From the NCBI GenBank assembly GCA_025200525.1, contig CM045760.1, forward strand, positions 47,077,932-47,141,931: 64,000 nucleotides of DNA, in the 5' to 3' direction. Each line of letters starts with the position of its first letter. The first letter of the stretch is position 1. The stretch comes from Camellia lanceoleosa (lineage: Eukaryota > Streptophyta > Magnoliopsida > Ericales > Theaceae). The translations under genes were made by a program, and so were the position numbers. Below are positions 1 to 12,151 of the stretch, one piece after another. Below the pieces are notes generated by a model. That model was not told the DNA's origin and ran no database searches. It worked only from the letters and a program-made list of their open reading frames with translations.

Positions 1-1256
1 GATCTTGGAGGATATTGAATAATTTTCTAAAGAAAATAACTTTTGTCCAGTGCTATACAAAAACTTGACCGTCAAGTTTTGGTCGGTGGACCCATTACAA
101 GTTTTGGCCGTCAAGCCTTTCATGAGATTTGAAAATTATCGCATTGAATCATGAAAATAGAACCCTGGTAATTCACATGACAAAACCAACCAGTCGACTC
201 TAAATAAATAGGTAGACTCGCTACTTTTCCACACGAAGCTTTATTTGACTCTGCCGAACTGGAAATTATTTAGCGAGCATTTTCTATACGACTTTTACGT
301 AAAAGCAACAGTTTACGGGTAGAGACGAGATTGGTTTGAATAATTTAAATAAATATATTTTTTTATGGTATATAAAAAATATATAAAAAAACAAAACAAA
401 TAATGTAACGTAAATAAATATATTTATCTAAATAATGACACTTATTTAACTTTCATTTGAGAAGAATTATTTTAACTTGACTTTTTAATTATTTTAAATT
501 GGCTAAAAAAATTTCGTTGGAGAAAAACTTTTGACTTCTTTTATAGTTTTGTGAGAAAAAATACGAAACAATTATAATTTAGATGTGATATTTTGACTTA
601 TTAACCTTTTAGTCTATTTTATCTTTTAGTGAGCTAAATTTGTCACAACCTACTTTCCAAATGAGGCCTTCGGGGATGCCAAACAAAATGCGCTATACAA
701 ACAAAAAGATCATATATAATTTTTATCATATTGGATTGTCTTAAGTTGTTCATCCAACTTGTCAGGCCATTTGAAATTAGTGGGACTACTTTGGGACTGA
801 TCTCAATCCAAACCATTCACTTTTTGTGATGTTAGTAGAATACTCATGCAAAAATTTAAAGATTATCGAATATTATTAGTTATATATTTGAACCACATTT
901 GTTTTTAAAAAAATGGATCATAATTATAATTTCAAGAGTAATCATTCATTTTTTATAATACAAATATGATTTAAACATGTAACTACTGATATCTAATCAT
1001 CTTAATTTATTATATGAATATTCTATTCAAAGAGTACTAAAGAATAAACTGTTCAGATTAGGAAGTTGACCTCAAAATAAGTCTACCAAGTTTAAATATT
1101 CTCTCAAGTTGAGATAGCCAACTTAAGAGAATTCAAACTCAATTTTTATATATAATATAGCTTATTATCAACCTTTCACTTCAAAATAAAATACTATTAC
1201 AAAAAAATATATATTTATAATAATAATATTATCACATCATATTTATTAAAAAAAAA
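1..1256. other. AT-rich intergenic sequence, no gene
   Basis: No coding region, RNA gene or repeat boundary is recognisable here. The sequence is strongly AT-rich with many short homopolymers and no open frame of note. Confidence 0.6.
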
Positions 1257-1584
1257 TAGGGTTAATTACAACAAACAAACAAAAAATCCAAGGTTTCATG
1301 TGTTTTTCAATTTAAACTCCAGAGTTTCAATTTTGACAAATTAAATTCTAGAGTTTCATTCGCGTTTCAATATGAACTCTTTGTTCATCTTCGTCCATCT
1401 CTATCTTACTTCATCTTCTTCCTTCTTTTAGATTTAAATCTCGTTGTTCAAATCCTTGTATTTCCCTCGTGTAACTCCATTTAGCCTCATTTTTGCGTCG
1501 TTGAATTCACTTCACTCTTCATACGCCTTATTCCACCTCTTTTTGTATGTCATTAAAGCTATGAAAGTTGATAAAAAATAAGAC

Positions 1585-1588
<4 letters not shown>
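1257..1588 (+). repeat. Left terminal inverted repeat of a long-TIR DNA element
   Basis: About 300 bp here matches, on the opposite strand, 1902-2091 and the split segment 2092-2141 plus 13467-13757, at roughly 75% identity by eye. Shared landmarks in order are CAATTTAAACTCCAGAGTTT, CTTCATCTTCTTCCTTCTTT, and CGCCTTATTCCACCTCTTT. Arms this long suggest a Mutator-like element, but no convincing 9-bp target duplication is visible at the outer ends, so the superfamily is open. No transposase is visible inside. Confidence 0.7.
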
Positions 1589-1642
<54 letters not shown>

Positions 1643-1901
1643 TCCTCTATCTTCTATCTCTATATCTCTCTTTTCCTTTTCCTTCATGGACCTTCCACCG
1701 AATTCGTAGTGGCCACCGAACCTCTAACGGTGGCGGTGCCGCTGAGTAGTGATAGGTATACAAACTACCCACAAAAATCAAAAATCAAATGGGTCGGTGA
1801 GCATGTTAGGCGGCCTTAGTTTCCAATCAAGCATCATCTATTATTTCTCCGCTGCCAAGAATATTGTCATGATAGCAGAGAGAGAGAGAGAGAGAGAGGA
1901 A
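1589..1901. repeat. Core of the long-TIR element with (CT)n and (GA)n tracts
   Basis: A perfect (CT)n run at about 1591-1640 opens the core and a (GA)n run at about 1879-1899 closes it, so the microsatellites are also part of the inverted symmetry. Between them, about 1684-1870 is richer in GC than its surroundings and could be captured host sequence, but no protein family is recognised. Confidence 0.55.
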
Positions 1902-2091
1902 TTTTATTTTTGGCCTACTGTCAAAGCTCCAATGCTATGCAAAAAGAGGTGGAATAAGGCGTATAAAGGATGGAATGACAACTAGACCATGAGATGAATC
2001 TAATGACAGGAAAATAAGGCAAAACGGAGTTACGATAAGGGAGATATAAGGGTTTGAACATGTGAGTTTGAATTTGGAAAAAAAAAAAAAA
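1902..2091 (-). repeat. Partial duplicate of the right inverted-repeat arm
   Basis: This segment runs from TTTTATTTTTGGCCTACTGT to an A-run at about 2078-2092. It is homologous in the same orientation to 2092-2141 joined to 13467-13590, and inverted relative to 1381-1588. It is therefore a second, truncated copy of the right arm lying directly before the copy that was interrupted by the CACTA insertion. Confidence 0.7.
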
Positions 2092-2141
2092 AATCTTATT
2101 TGTGGCCAACTTTCAGAACTCTGACGGCATGCAAAAAGAGG
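2092..2141 (-). repeat. Right arm of the long-TIR element, part before the CACTA insertion
   Basis: These 50 bp correspond base for base, with scattered mismatches, to about 1902-1951. They stop at GCAAAAAGAGG, where the CACTA terminus begins. The continuation of the arm resumes at 13467. Confidence 0.75.
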
Positions 2142-2500
2142 CACTATAACAAAAACACATTTTAGTGATATGTTTTTGGAAAATGCCACAAAATATTTGT
2201 GGCACGTTTTAGAAAAATGTCACAGAGCCACAAGCAGAAAATGTTCTAGTGGCATTTCAATAAAAAAGTGCCACATCACTACAATAAAAATGTGATCTAA
2301 TAGTATCCATTTTATGGCATTTTATAAAAGAATGACATAATAAATTATTTTAGTGACATTTATCAACAGATGTCACTAAACTAAGTATATGCAAGTTACT
2401 TTTTATGGCATTTTGAGAAATGCCACTAAGTTAAAAACTTTCCAACCTATCTAATGACATTTTTTGAAAAAATAAAAAATGTCAATATATTTTCAAAATT
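2142..2500 (+). repeat. CACTA left terminus and subterminal repeats
   Basis: The terminus CACTATAACA is followed by repeated copies of TGGCATTTT, GTGACATTT, TGTCACTAA and TGCCAC in alternating orientation. In En/Spm-type elements such motifs are binding sites for the TNP1/TNPA accessory protein; that role is inferred here from position and repetition. Confidence 0.75.
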
Positions 2501-2836
2501 TCTAAAATGCACAAAATAAACATAAACAAATAAATTGAACTCAACGACTTTATATGAATTAACTAAATAAATAAAATTTCAAAACTGCTCTTCGATATAA
2601 TGATAAAGTTATTTGAATTTTTAATTGAAATAAATTTTGACATCATTAAAAAAATGTTAATTAACTTGATGATTTATTAATAAAATAAATCATTTATTAT
2701 GACATTGAAAACTTTAGGAGACGTGATTTGGTCTTTTTGTCATTTTAGTCCCTATAGTTTCAATTGTCTCGATTTTGACTTTGAATTTACGGATTTATCT
2801 CAATTTATTTCAATTGCTTATAATTGTTGGGTAAAT

Positions 2837-3400
2837 AACATCAATAGTCCTTACATTATGTTGTTCCCTAGTTTCAATTGACTCAATTTTGAACTTTAAT
2901 TTTAGATTTTACGTCAATTTAATCTAATTGACAACATCTTTGGGGTTTTTGATAGAAAATTTTCTCTAAATTGATTAAGATTAACATTAAGTCACTGAAT
3001 TGACCAAGTTTATGATTTTGCTCATAAAATGATGACACGTGTTGCATTTGCCATCAAAAAATGCTATCAATTGGACCAATTTGAGACAAAATAAAAAAAC
3101 TCAAGGTCAAAATTGATTCAATTGAAATTGCAAGAATTAAAAAGATCCAATAGCCAAAATAGAGGGACTAACAGTTTAATTTTCCCTAATTGTTAGCATT
3201 TTTTAATGAAAAATATGCATGTGTCATTCGTTTAGAGGCAAAATTATAAATTTGTTCAATTTAGTGAGTTAATCTTAACCAACTCAGTGATCATTTTTCG
3301 CCAAAAACATTAACGGTACTATCAATTGGATCAAATTGATACAAAATTTAAAATTAAAGGTCAAAATTAATCTAATTAAGAGTGTAGGTATCAAAATTGA
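2837..3400. repeat. Foldback inverted repeat inside the CACTA element
   Basis: About 2837-3055 and about 3200-3400 are inverted copies of each other, sharing on one strand AATTTTGAACTTTAATTTTA-like and GATTAAGATTAAC blocks. The sequence type, with 'tagtttcaattg' strings, also occurs in the foldback at 29537-29964. No coding potential. Confidence 0.55.
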
Positions 3401-3495
3401 TATTTATTTTTTTTATTTAAAATGTGAACAAACTTATTTTAAAATAAAAATAAATAAATAAATTTTTGGTACACCTATTCATCACCTCATTACCT

Positions 3496-3498
<3 letters not shown>

Positions 3499-3538
<40 letters not shown>
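3499..3538. repeat. (CA)n microsatellite
   Basis: An almost pure dinucleotide run of about 20 units, directly followed by GAGACATATATATATA. Confidence 0.95.
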
Positions 3539-3541
<3 letters not shown>

Positions 3542-3559
3542 ACATATATATATACTAGC

Positions 3560-5202
3560 ATATGCCTGTGCCTGAAGGTACGGTGTAAATAATGTTAGGA
3601 TTATAATATAATTGTAATCGCAACACTATTTAGAGTGATAAATAAAATTTTGTACACATAAATAAGAAAAAAAAAATCATTTCTTTCTTGATATTACCAT
3701 TCGGCGTAAGTCTTCATCCACCTCTAAAGTATGAGGGAAAAAGCATTTATTAGAAGAAAATTAGATATGATAAGTTTAAAATAAATAAATAAATAGGCCT
3801 TACATTATAAGAGATTTATTTAAATTTCTATGGAGAGAGAAAAAAGAAAAAAAAAAAAAAAAAAAGAACACTTACTTGACCGAAAATAGTGATATTGTCC
3901 ATAACTATTGTACTTCAACCTGAAATGTTTGGTTGTATAAGTATGGCTATTCGATGATGTATTTTAACAATCACATTAAAATGATAAAATTAAAATCAAC
4001 CCTAGCAACATGAAGAGTATTAAAATGGGAATACAACAATTGTCCAAATTTGAACTCTTCTCTTCCCCAACTGACTTCAATTTTATAGTGTTGAAATTAA
4101 ATTTAAATTTATCATTATCATTTAGAAAGTCCAAACATAAATGTATGCCACCAAAAAAAAAAAAATGTTTAATCAGCTATTTATACTAACTCTCAAGTAA
4201 AACTAACCCAACACATTGAAAAATACAATGAAACAAACAACCCAAAATTCATAATGCAAAATGAAAAGAATACAATCGATTGAGGTGCCTTTGGAAGACA
4301 TATATAGTTAGAAAGAAAACTGGCTATACAGTGTGTTCTCAATCGATTGTATTACTTGGTGGAAGTAACATACTGGCTAACAGGAACAAACATATTGGAA
4401 GGCATATAAGAACACACTACAAAATCGATTGTGAACATGCTCTAATCAACAGCAATGTAGGACCTATAACAGGTCCTATAACAGGGGACTATATGCCTTC
4501 CAAAACAATTAAAAACTGATAATAGGACTAAAGATATCCAATTAATTTTAATTTTAATTTTTATAGATGATCTACTGAACGGACCTTACAATATGAACGT
4601 TTCGAATAATTAAAAGTTGCTCCTCATAACTTGAGTTTTACAAATTTTTTTTAATAAAATTGATATCTATAAATTCGTTCTTTCAAGATCTTTCAAATAA
4701 GACTAATATTGAATATATATATATATATATATATTTGGCGAAAGTAAACACTCAAAATCGCCTTCCGCAGTTTCATATGCATAGATCTAAAAACAAACAA
4801 AATTTGTCCAAAATAGATTACCAAGTGTAAAGTTATTAACTTCAAAAAATTTGGACAGATAGGTAAAAATATTGACATACATATGTTAAAATAATTTGGA
4901 CACAAAAGTTAACAATATGGGGACAAATAATTTAACAATATGGGAACAAATATGTTCAAAAAATTTGCACAAACATGTAAAAATATTAGCATACATGGTT
5001 AAAATTATTGAAACATGTTAACATGATTTGGACCGATAGGTTCAAATATGGGACAAAGTTAAAATAATTTAGACAGTCAAATTCAAATAATTTGAACAAA
5101 TATGTATATGAAGATGCAAAAAAAATTCGCTTATGATGTTAAAATCTCAATAACTCATAACTTTACGCTTGTTATTCTGTTTTAGACAATTGTTTTTATT
5201 CC

Positions 5203-5234
<32 letters not shown>

Positions 5235-6020
5235 TGTTGTGAGATCTATCCATTCAAAATTACCGAAAGTGGTTTTGAGTGTTTACTTTCTCAAAAAAAT
5301 AAAATAAAATGTTGTTTTGTTATTTTAATTAACCAAAAAATCACAGTTTCTGAACTGTCAAAAAACTCAATTGTATATACATAATATTTTTATATAATAA
5401 ACGTGATGTTTTCTTAGTTGATGATTGAAATTAATATTATTTATAATTTTAAGTTTAACCAAATCATATCAAAATTCTATTTATCGTAACCATCTATTTG
5501 CAATCCTACCACACCAGATCAAATCTCTTTTCTTTTCTTCCATAACCATCTATTTAAACTCCACCACACCGTATACTTAACAGTGTACACACAAAATATC
5601 AAAATACAAATCCATACTCTTGGAACAATTACAATAAAAAAAGATTTGATATATACAAATAAAAATAATAATAAACTATTAATATAAAAAATAAAATAAT
5701 AAAAATCCAAAAAAAAAAAAAAGAAAACTATTTTTTTTAAAAAAAAAAATTTTAATACTGTTATTTTAAAAAAAAGAACAGATTTTAAGAATGCGGAATT
5801 GTTTTTTTAAAAACACACACATAAAATTAAGAAAACAAAAAACCAAAAAAAAAAAAAAAAATCACAATTTTTGCTACTAAAAAAAAAAAAAAAACCAAAA
5901 AATCACAATTTCTGAACTAACAGAAAACTCAAAACCCCTTTCTCTGTAATCAAAGAAACACAAACATAAACTCAACTCAAACAACACAAATTCACATACA
6001 TTATTTAGAATATATAGTTT
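3560..6020. other. CACTA interior, no recognisable gene
   Basis: AT-rich, with A-runs and an (AT)n tract at about 4715-4733. Short open frames occur but have low-complexity translations and no domain. A palindromic-looking pair GATTGAGGTGCC/ACAATCGATT motifs near 4275-4430 was seen, but no defined element. Confidence 0.5.
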
Positions 6021-6021
6021 A

Positions 6022-6619
6022 TAGTTACTCACAGATCAACAAATCATAGATAAAACTACAAAAAAACACAGTAAATTAAAATTAGAAAATTTAAAAGAGG
6101 TTGTGGTGCTTCTTTTCTCGTACACTTCAAAACAAACATATGAAAAAACAAATGTTTTTTTTTTTTTTTTAGAATAGTTACAAATTTGATAAGGGACTTT
6201 ACTTCCATGTCTTCTCCATTATCTCTTCTGTGAAAATAAAGAAAATGACACAAAACCCATTTTTCTTTTTTTTGCAACAGAGAACCTCAAAACATCACAA
6301 CAACTTTAAACTACAAAAAACAAATCTATGATAGTTACTCACAGATCAACAAATCATAGATAAAACTACAAAAAAACACAGTTAATTAAAATTAGAAAAT
6401 TTAAAAGAGGTGGTGGTGCTTCTTTCCTCGTACACTTCGAAACAAACATATGAAAAAACAAATGTTTTTTTTTTTTTAGAATAGTTACAAATATGATAAG
6501 GGACTTTACTCCCATGTCTTCTCCATTATCTCTTCTGTGAAAATAAAGAAAATGGCACAAAACCCATTTTTCTTTTTTTTTTTTTGCAACAGAGAACCTC
6601 AAAACATCACAACAACTCT
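6022..6619. repeat. Tandem direct duplication, two copies of about 290 bp
   Basis: Copy 1 is about 6022-6308 and copy 2 about 6334-6619, both opening GTTACTCACAGATCAACAAA and both closing with a T-run followed by GCAACAGAGAACCTCAAAAC. They differ at a handful of positions and in T-run lengths. The duplicated block is open on the minus strand over part of its length, but the translation is not recognisable. Confidence 0.85.
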
Positions 6620-7204
6620 GAATAAAGCAACTTTCCAATATATGGGTTGTCCTCAGATTCAGGCACTCAAATATAATACCCCAAAACTCCATTTCATTGC
6701 AAAGAGAGACCCAATCTAGGAATGTTTGAGTTTTGTAGGCCGTAATTTGCAGACCCAAATTGAGATTTCTTCTTCCCCGAAAGATGGTGATAACCCGAAG
6801 GAGAAACCCAACTGACAATTCCTCATTTTGATATACATATCAACCGGTGATTTAGAAATTCAGTGGGAAACAAAAAACAGAGAGGGTGCAGGGGAAGGAT
6901 TTGTGTCTTTAATTGTGATCCAAACAAAACCATTCTGCTATCAGGTTTGGATAATTTTGGGTCAAACTTCTCAGATAAGCTCATCATTAAATTTGTTATA
7001 GAAATGAGCATAGTTTTTGGATATAGAAATGCTTACCAAATAAAGAAGGGAAGATCACACACACATTGCATAGAAACCCAAACACTAACAACTCAGCAGT
7101 ATAAATTGGGAATATAGGATATCAAACAATCTTTCAAATTTGAAGCAAACCACAAGTGCAAATCCGCTAACCAGTAACATCAAATCGACAAAATCAGTAT
7201 TAGG

Positions 7205-7206
<2 letters not shown>

Positions 7207-7252
<46 letters not shown>

Positions 7253-7302
7253 CATACCTGTGTTGAAGAGCTCAGATCGTTTGATAGATTGCAGATCGTT
7301 AT
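7207..7302 (-). repeat. GA-rich duplicated segment, copy 1, with splice-donor-like site
   Basis: A (GA)n tract (7207-7248) is followed by a block that recurs at about 9900-9956. Read on the minus strand the block ends in ACACAG followed by GTATGTAAAT, a good plant 5' splice site, next to a (CT)n tract typical of 5' leaders and first introns. This suggests a captured first exon/intron boundary of a host gene, or the CACTA's own leader. The solo LTR is inserted directly after it. Confidence 0.5.
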
Positions 7303-9768
7303 TGTGACAACCCTCACCACTGTTTACTGATAATACCACTGATTAGTGCTAATCTATGATTAAGCATGTTAAGTGACTGATTGACTGAAATTCTGACTGA
7401 TTGATTGAAGTGTATTAGTTAAACGCATTTCTATCTGTTTGACTGTTAATTGATCTGTTCATGTTTTATGCTTTAAGCTGCAAATTGAAGGCCTTATCGG
7501 CGGTCGAATCTGAAATTGATTAGTGTTTCCTGTTAATTAGAATTTATGTGATTTTATGGTATGTTTAATTGAAATTTGATTTGGTATGATTAAATTAGAT
7601 TAAATAAGGTTAAATTACATAGTTTCGCTTTATTACCAAAATGCCATTAAGTGGACTTTGCTAGGCCAATTGTATAGTCTTGATTTACATATGTTGTATC
7701 ATTTTGCTCATCCTTGAGAGACCAAAACCGACTAGAGAGAGAGAGAGAGAGAGTTAGGAGAACTTTGGTTTCAACAAGAATTGTTTGGAAAATTAGAAGA
7801 ATTGAAGAGAGGATTGCATAATTGGGCTTCTAGACTTGGAATTGGAGACTTGAGGAAGGAGACTCACCCTTTTAATTGTGAGTTTGAGTTGTTCTTGCAT
7901 GATTCACGGTAAGGTTAGTGATTTAAGGCATGAATTAGCTTAATATGTTGAATTTGAGCTTAAATCATGCATGCATGTTTACATTGTTGAGTTTTGAAGT
8001 CATTTTCATGAGAATTTCTTCATGCATGTTCATATTTTTGGTCTTGATCCATGAACTCACCATGTTTTGAAGTTAAACATTGCATTTGATCTTGTTTTGT
8101 AGCATAAGAGTTCTTGGGGAACTCATGCATGTAAGAGTTTTGCATTGTTCTTCATGTTCTTGAATTTTGAGTTGAAGTTTGTGTTTAATTGACTTACCTT
8201 TGGGCTTGATTTTACAAAATTGATCTTTGAAACATGTCATATTATGGGTTTGTAAATGTTTTCCAGAAAATTAGCCCAAAAGAATCGAATTTGATGCTTT
8301 AAAAGTTGAATTTGAGCTTGGAGGTTCAATCTGGAAATTCCAGATTTTGGACCCACGCTCGAGCGTAGGACTCCACGCTCGAGCGTACACTCTGAATACA
8401 TGCATCCCACTTGAGTGGAGAAAGTAACGCTCGAGCGTAAAATGCGTGTATCCAGTACTATGCATGTGTTTACAGTCCGCTCGAGCGAGGGAATGCACGC
8501 TCGAGCGAGGACTTGTGTCTCACGCTCGAGCGGGGGTTGAGCGCCCGTCGAGCGTGAATTTCATGCATCTAGTATTTTTGTAGTACACTCGAGCGAGAAA
8601 AGTCACGCTCGAGCGTAGCTCTTTTGTCTGCATATCGCTCGAGCGGAGAAAGCCATGCTTGAGCGGGACCCCTGTTTCAGCAAAATTTTGAAAAGTGTTT
8701 TAAAGTGCATTTTTGTATCCTCATTCCATCCTAGGCATTTCTAGGCCTAGTTTAAGGCATCTTAATGAGGATAATGCAATAGAACCACACCGAGTCAAGA
8801 TAGGGACTAAGTTATTGTTTCCCAAGTGTGTGTTCATCCTGTAACTGTGTAGGGTTGGCATCCGAGGACGCTCACTAGCCTATCTGTAGCCCAAAACTCT
8901 GTGAGTAACAATGTTGTAAAGATATATTCAATCATGAATATCTTCTGAATGATCACTTGTACTGCTTTCTGAAATGATATTTCTTACTGAATGAATGTTT
9001 GTCCTATTTGCGAACTGTATTCGTGGCATCCATAGCAATTTACCGTTACCATACTGTTACTGCTACTGTTACAGAGATCTCTATCGGTTCTCATGTTGGA
9101 ACCACTACTGTTTATTGATATGATGGCCATCAACTGATTGGTCGGTCTGATAAGACCTACTGTACTATTTGCTATTGGATGTACCACTTATGACTGCTAT
9201 GATCGAATAACTGATATACTGTTCAAATGATTGTTTTAAATACTGAAAGGACATTTATTCTTAACCTTTTTACGCATATGTTATTCACTAGGTTTTAGCT
9301 CACTGTTTTTATATATATATATATGTAGGTGTCCAAGCACCGGACCGAAGCTAGGAGCGTCGGGTTAGCTCTTGTTTTGTCAAGCCAACCGTTGTGTCTG
9401 ACTGCGAGGTTCCAAGTGCTGCCAAGCCAAGGCTGCTTTGGGGTGTTTTAGATTCCCCCTTCCTGTTTCTATTTTGTATAGACTGACTGTACCTGTACTG
9501 TACTATTCTGACAGGAATTAGGTCCATGTCTTGGATGTCTGTATATGATGTATGTATATACTATTATGGTTTCAAATGTGTATATGTTATGAAAAGTCTT
9601 TTTGCATACAGACTATCGCAGCTCATTAGACATCTTTCATTGCTTTTTGGCTTCCGCCAGCCCCTGTTCTCTGTATTACTGCTATTACTGTTCAGTAGGC
9701 CTTCGGTAATCACAGATTACTGGTTGCTTACGGTGCTAAACCCATAGGGGCGGGTTTGGGTCGTGACA
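7303..9768 (+). mobile_element. Solo LTR, family A copy 1 (Ty3/gypsy-type, 2466 bp)
   Basis: It begins TGTGACAACCC and ends GGGTCGTGACA. It is flanked by GTTAT (7298-7302) and GTTAC (9769-9773), a 5-bp target duplication with one mismatch. The same start and end recur at 32911-35355 and, reversed, at 37086-39597. No internal coding region or second LTR is present, so this is a solo LTR left by recombination between LTRs. The interior holds an array of CGCTCGAGCG palindromes. The pre-insertion sequence is confirmed by the duplicate block at about 9900-9960, which runs uninterrupted through the target site. Confidence 0.88.
8356..8665. repeat. Array of the CGCTCGAGCG palindrome in family A copy 1
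   Basis: Eight perfect copies of the 10-bp palindrome plus about four decayed ones (for example CACTTGAGTG, ACACTCGAGCG, TGCTTGAGCG) lie at irregular spacings of about 14-60 bp. The surroundings are AT-rich, so the CpG-rich units stand out. Function is unknown. Confidence 0.9.
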
Positions 9769-9847
9769 GTTACAGAGCTTGAGAGAGTAGAGATAAAGAG
9801 AGAATGAGGTGGGTGAGAACAGAGAAGGGAGATGGATAAAGACCAAC

Positions 9848-9903
<56 letters not shown>

Positions 9904-10070
9904 TTTACATACCTGTGTCGGAGAGCTCAGATCATTTGATAGATTGCAGATCGTTACAGAGCTTGAGAGAGTTCCATAGCTTGTAGATCACAGAGAGATA
10001 AAAGAGGGAATGTGGTGGGTGAGAATAGAGAAGGGAGAGGGATAAAGATAGAAGGGAGGGGAGACGTGGG
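9769..10070 (-). repeat. GA-rich duplicated segment, copies 1b and 2
   Basis: About 9773-9850 is the continuation of the block interrupted by the solo LTR; after a (GA)n run (about 9850-9900) the whole block is repeated at about 9900-10065. Shared strings are CAGAGCTTGAGAGAG and GGTGGGTGAGAA. On the minus strand copy 2 has the same CAG/GTATGTAAAT donor-like site. It looks like a duplicated 5' leader, with no protein recognised. Confidence 0.65.
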
Positions 10071-12120
10071 CAAGCGACAAGGTGAGAAGACATGGGTAAG
10101 TAGGAAGCTTAGTCTTTGGGCAGGAAGTAAGTGCAGATATATATTGATATATATTTAAGGGGTCATCTCAGCCATCTATCTAAGTAGACAAATGAATCAT
10201 AACCATTGAAATGTCCTATTAGGACAATTATCTCTAGGATAAATTAAAAAACCTTTGTGCCTAATTATATAGATATATATATATTATAAAAACAGAGGAA
10301 ATATGACTTATGGGAAAGTAGAGGAGAAAAACCACTAAACTACACCAAATGAATTAGAGCAACTATGGGACAAAATTGATTTTGGTGAAGCAATCCAATC
10401 TACGAATCCAACAAATTTGAGTTCGATGACCCAACCCACAATTCTAACAAATTTGAAAGTAGTGAAGCAAAATTGATTTTGGCGGGACAAAGAGGCGAGA
10501 GTGAAATAATGAAATAAGGGTTTGTCATTCTTCATCTTTCACGCCACTCTTATCTAACATCTACACTACAAATTTGTAGTTTTTTCATCTTCTACAATTT
10601 ACTAAGTTCATTAAGTATTCTTTCTCTCTTTCTCACTCTCATACACACAATACCTCTCTATTTCTCTCTTATTTATGATCTTCTTGTTTTAGGTATAGAA
10701 CTTGATACAATCTGAAAATCTAATCTTCTAACTCATGAATTTATTAATTTTCATCTTTTAATATCAAGAGTTTGTTGTGATTTACTATTATTGTATTTAT
10801 GTTATGATTTTATATAATGCCATGCTAGTGCTTGTTTAAATGTCTCAATAAGATCTTGCATTATTTTGTTATGGTTTGTTTATTTGTTTATTTGTTTGTT
10901 TGGTTGTTGTTGTTGTTGTTGTTGCTGTTGCTGCAAGGATGAATAAGAAAAAGAAGAAGAAAAAAAAAAAAAACCCATTTTATTAGATTTTTTTTTTATA
11001 TATTTTATATTAGATATTTGCTTAGTGTCTGTTTATGTGGTTGTTGATGAAATTTTTTTTAAATGTTTTTTTTGGGTGTCTATGGATAATAATTTGGTGA
11101 TATGGGTAGATAAATTCTATTTCTTCAAGTTGGTTATGTGATCCAATGTTTGGGATACCATGCTATGCATAAAATCTATTATCTTATGATGATTTAACTG
11201 AAACATACTAGTGGCGGATGCAAAAATTATAACCAGAGGAGGGCCATACTTGATAACAAAGTTCTAATTATTTCTTTCATAGCAACAATATCGTTTGTGA
11301 CTATATTAAAAGATACATTTTTAGCATAAAAAATGAAAAATATTATTAAAGAGTATTTTGATTTCCAAGTTAGGGAAAACATTGATCAGAACTTTTTCGA
11401 TGAGTATTTTTCTCTGTTGTTTAAAATATTTTATGCTTGAACTCATCATTCTATTTATTTATTTTCCTGATCAATAGGAGGCCAAGCCTGGGAATTAATA
11501 GTCTAGCCTGTAACAAAACTTGAATACTTAACCTTTAAGTCTAGCCAACTTCACGACCTCCAATTAATTAGGCTTGAACCCTTTTACTTATCATTATTCT
11601 AATGTCTCAAGATATAAATTATTTATAAAATTTAGTTGTGGGGCCAGTCTTTTATAAGTTAAACAAGAAGACAGTATAAATTTCAATTTATTGAAAATAT
11701 ATAACCATAAAATAGGGTCCAAGCAAAATAGAAAAAGGAACAAATTGTAATCAGTACTCTTTAAAGAAGTGTAATTCTAGAAAGTTTCTTCTCATTTTTG
11801 TTTTGGTTTGTGAGAAACTGTGTGAGCTCTTCTTTCTTGGTTAAGGCTTGTAACAGTCATAAATAAAGACATTTTGAACTTATAAATGTCATTAAACCTT
11901 GGCATTTTCATTTCTAACCTATGGAAAGAAGTCAAAAGTGTTGAAAGGGATCCTGATATTGGTAATGGGCATGGTTTTGATATAGGTGTGCATCCAAAAT
12001 ATATAAAAGTAGACAAGTAGTATGTGGCTTGCTTATCTGTTAGAAAAATGCATATCACTTTCAGTTGTGATCATTAGCACTTTGCACTATTTTTTTAATA
12101 TTATTTATTAATTGTAAATA
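10071..12120. other. CACTA interior, no recognisable gene
   Basis: AT-rich, with trinucleotide runs (GTT)n near 10900-10925 and A-runs. It may be intronic sequence of the transposase gene whose exon follows at 12152, but no exon was recognised. Confidence 0.45.
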
Positions 12121-12151
12121 CATATTTACTTAAGTAGTTAAATCTTGATTT

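Noticed and set aside
1568..1819. Open frame starting with a long Leu-Ser repeat
   Set aside because: It is a translation of the (CT)n microsatellite and neighbouring repeat-arm sequence, not a protein.
8356..8665. Regularly spaced palindromes resembling a CRISPR array
   Set aside because: The units are only 10 bp, spacings are irregular, and the arrays are parts of plant LTRs recurring in several copies.
11792..12058. Minus-strand 88-codon frame upstream of the TNP1-like remnant
   Set aside because: No recognisable domain; the transposase remnant nearby reads on the plus strand.
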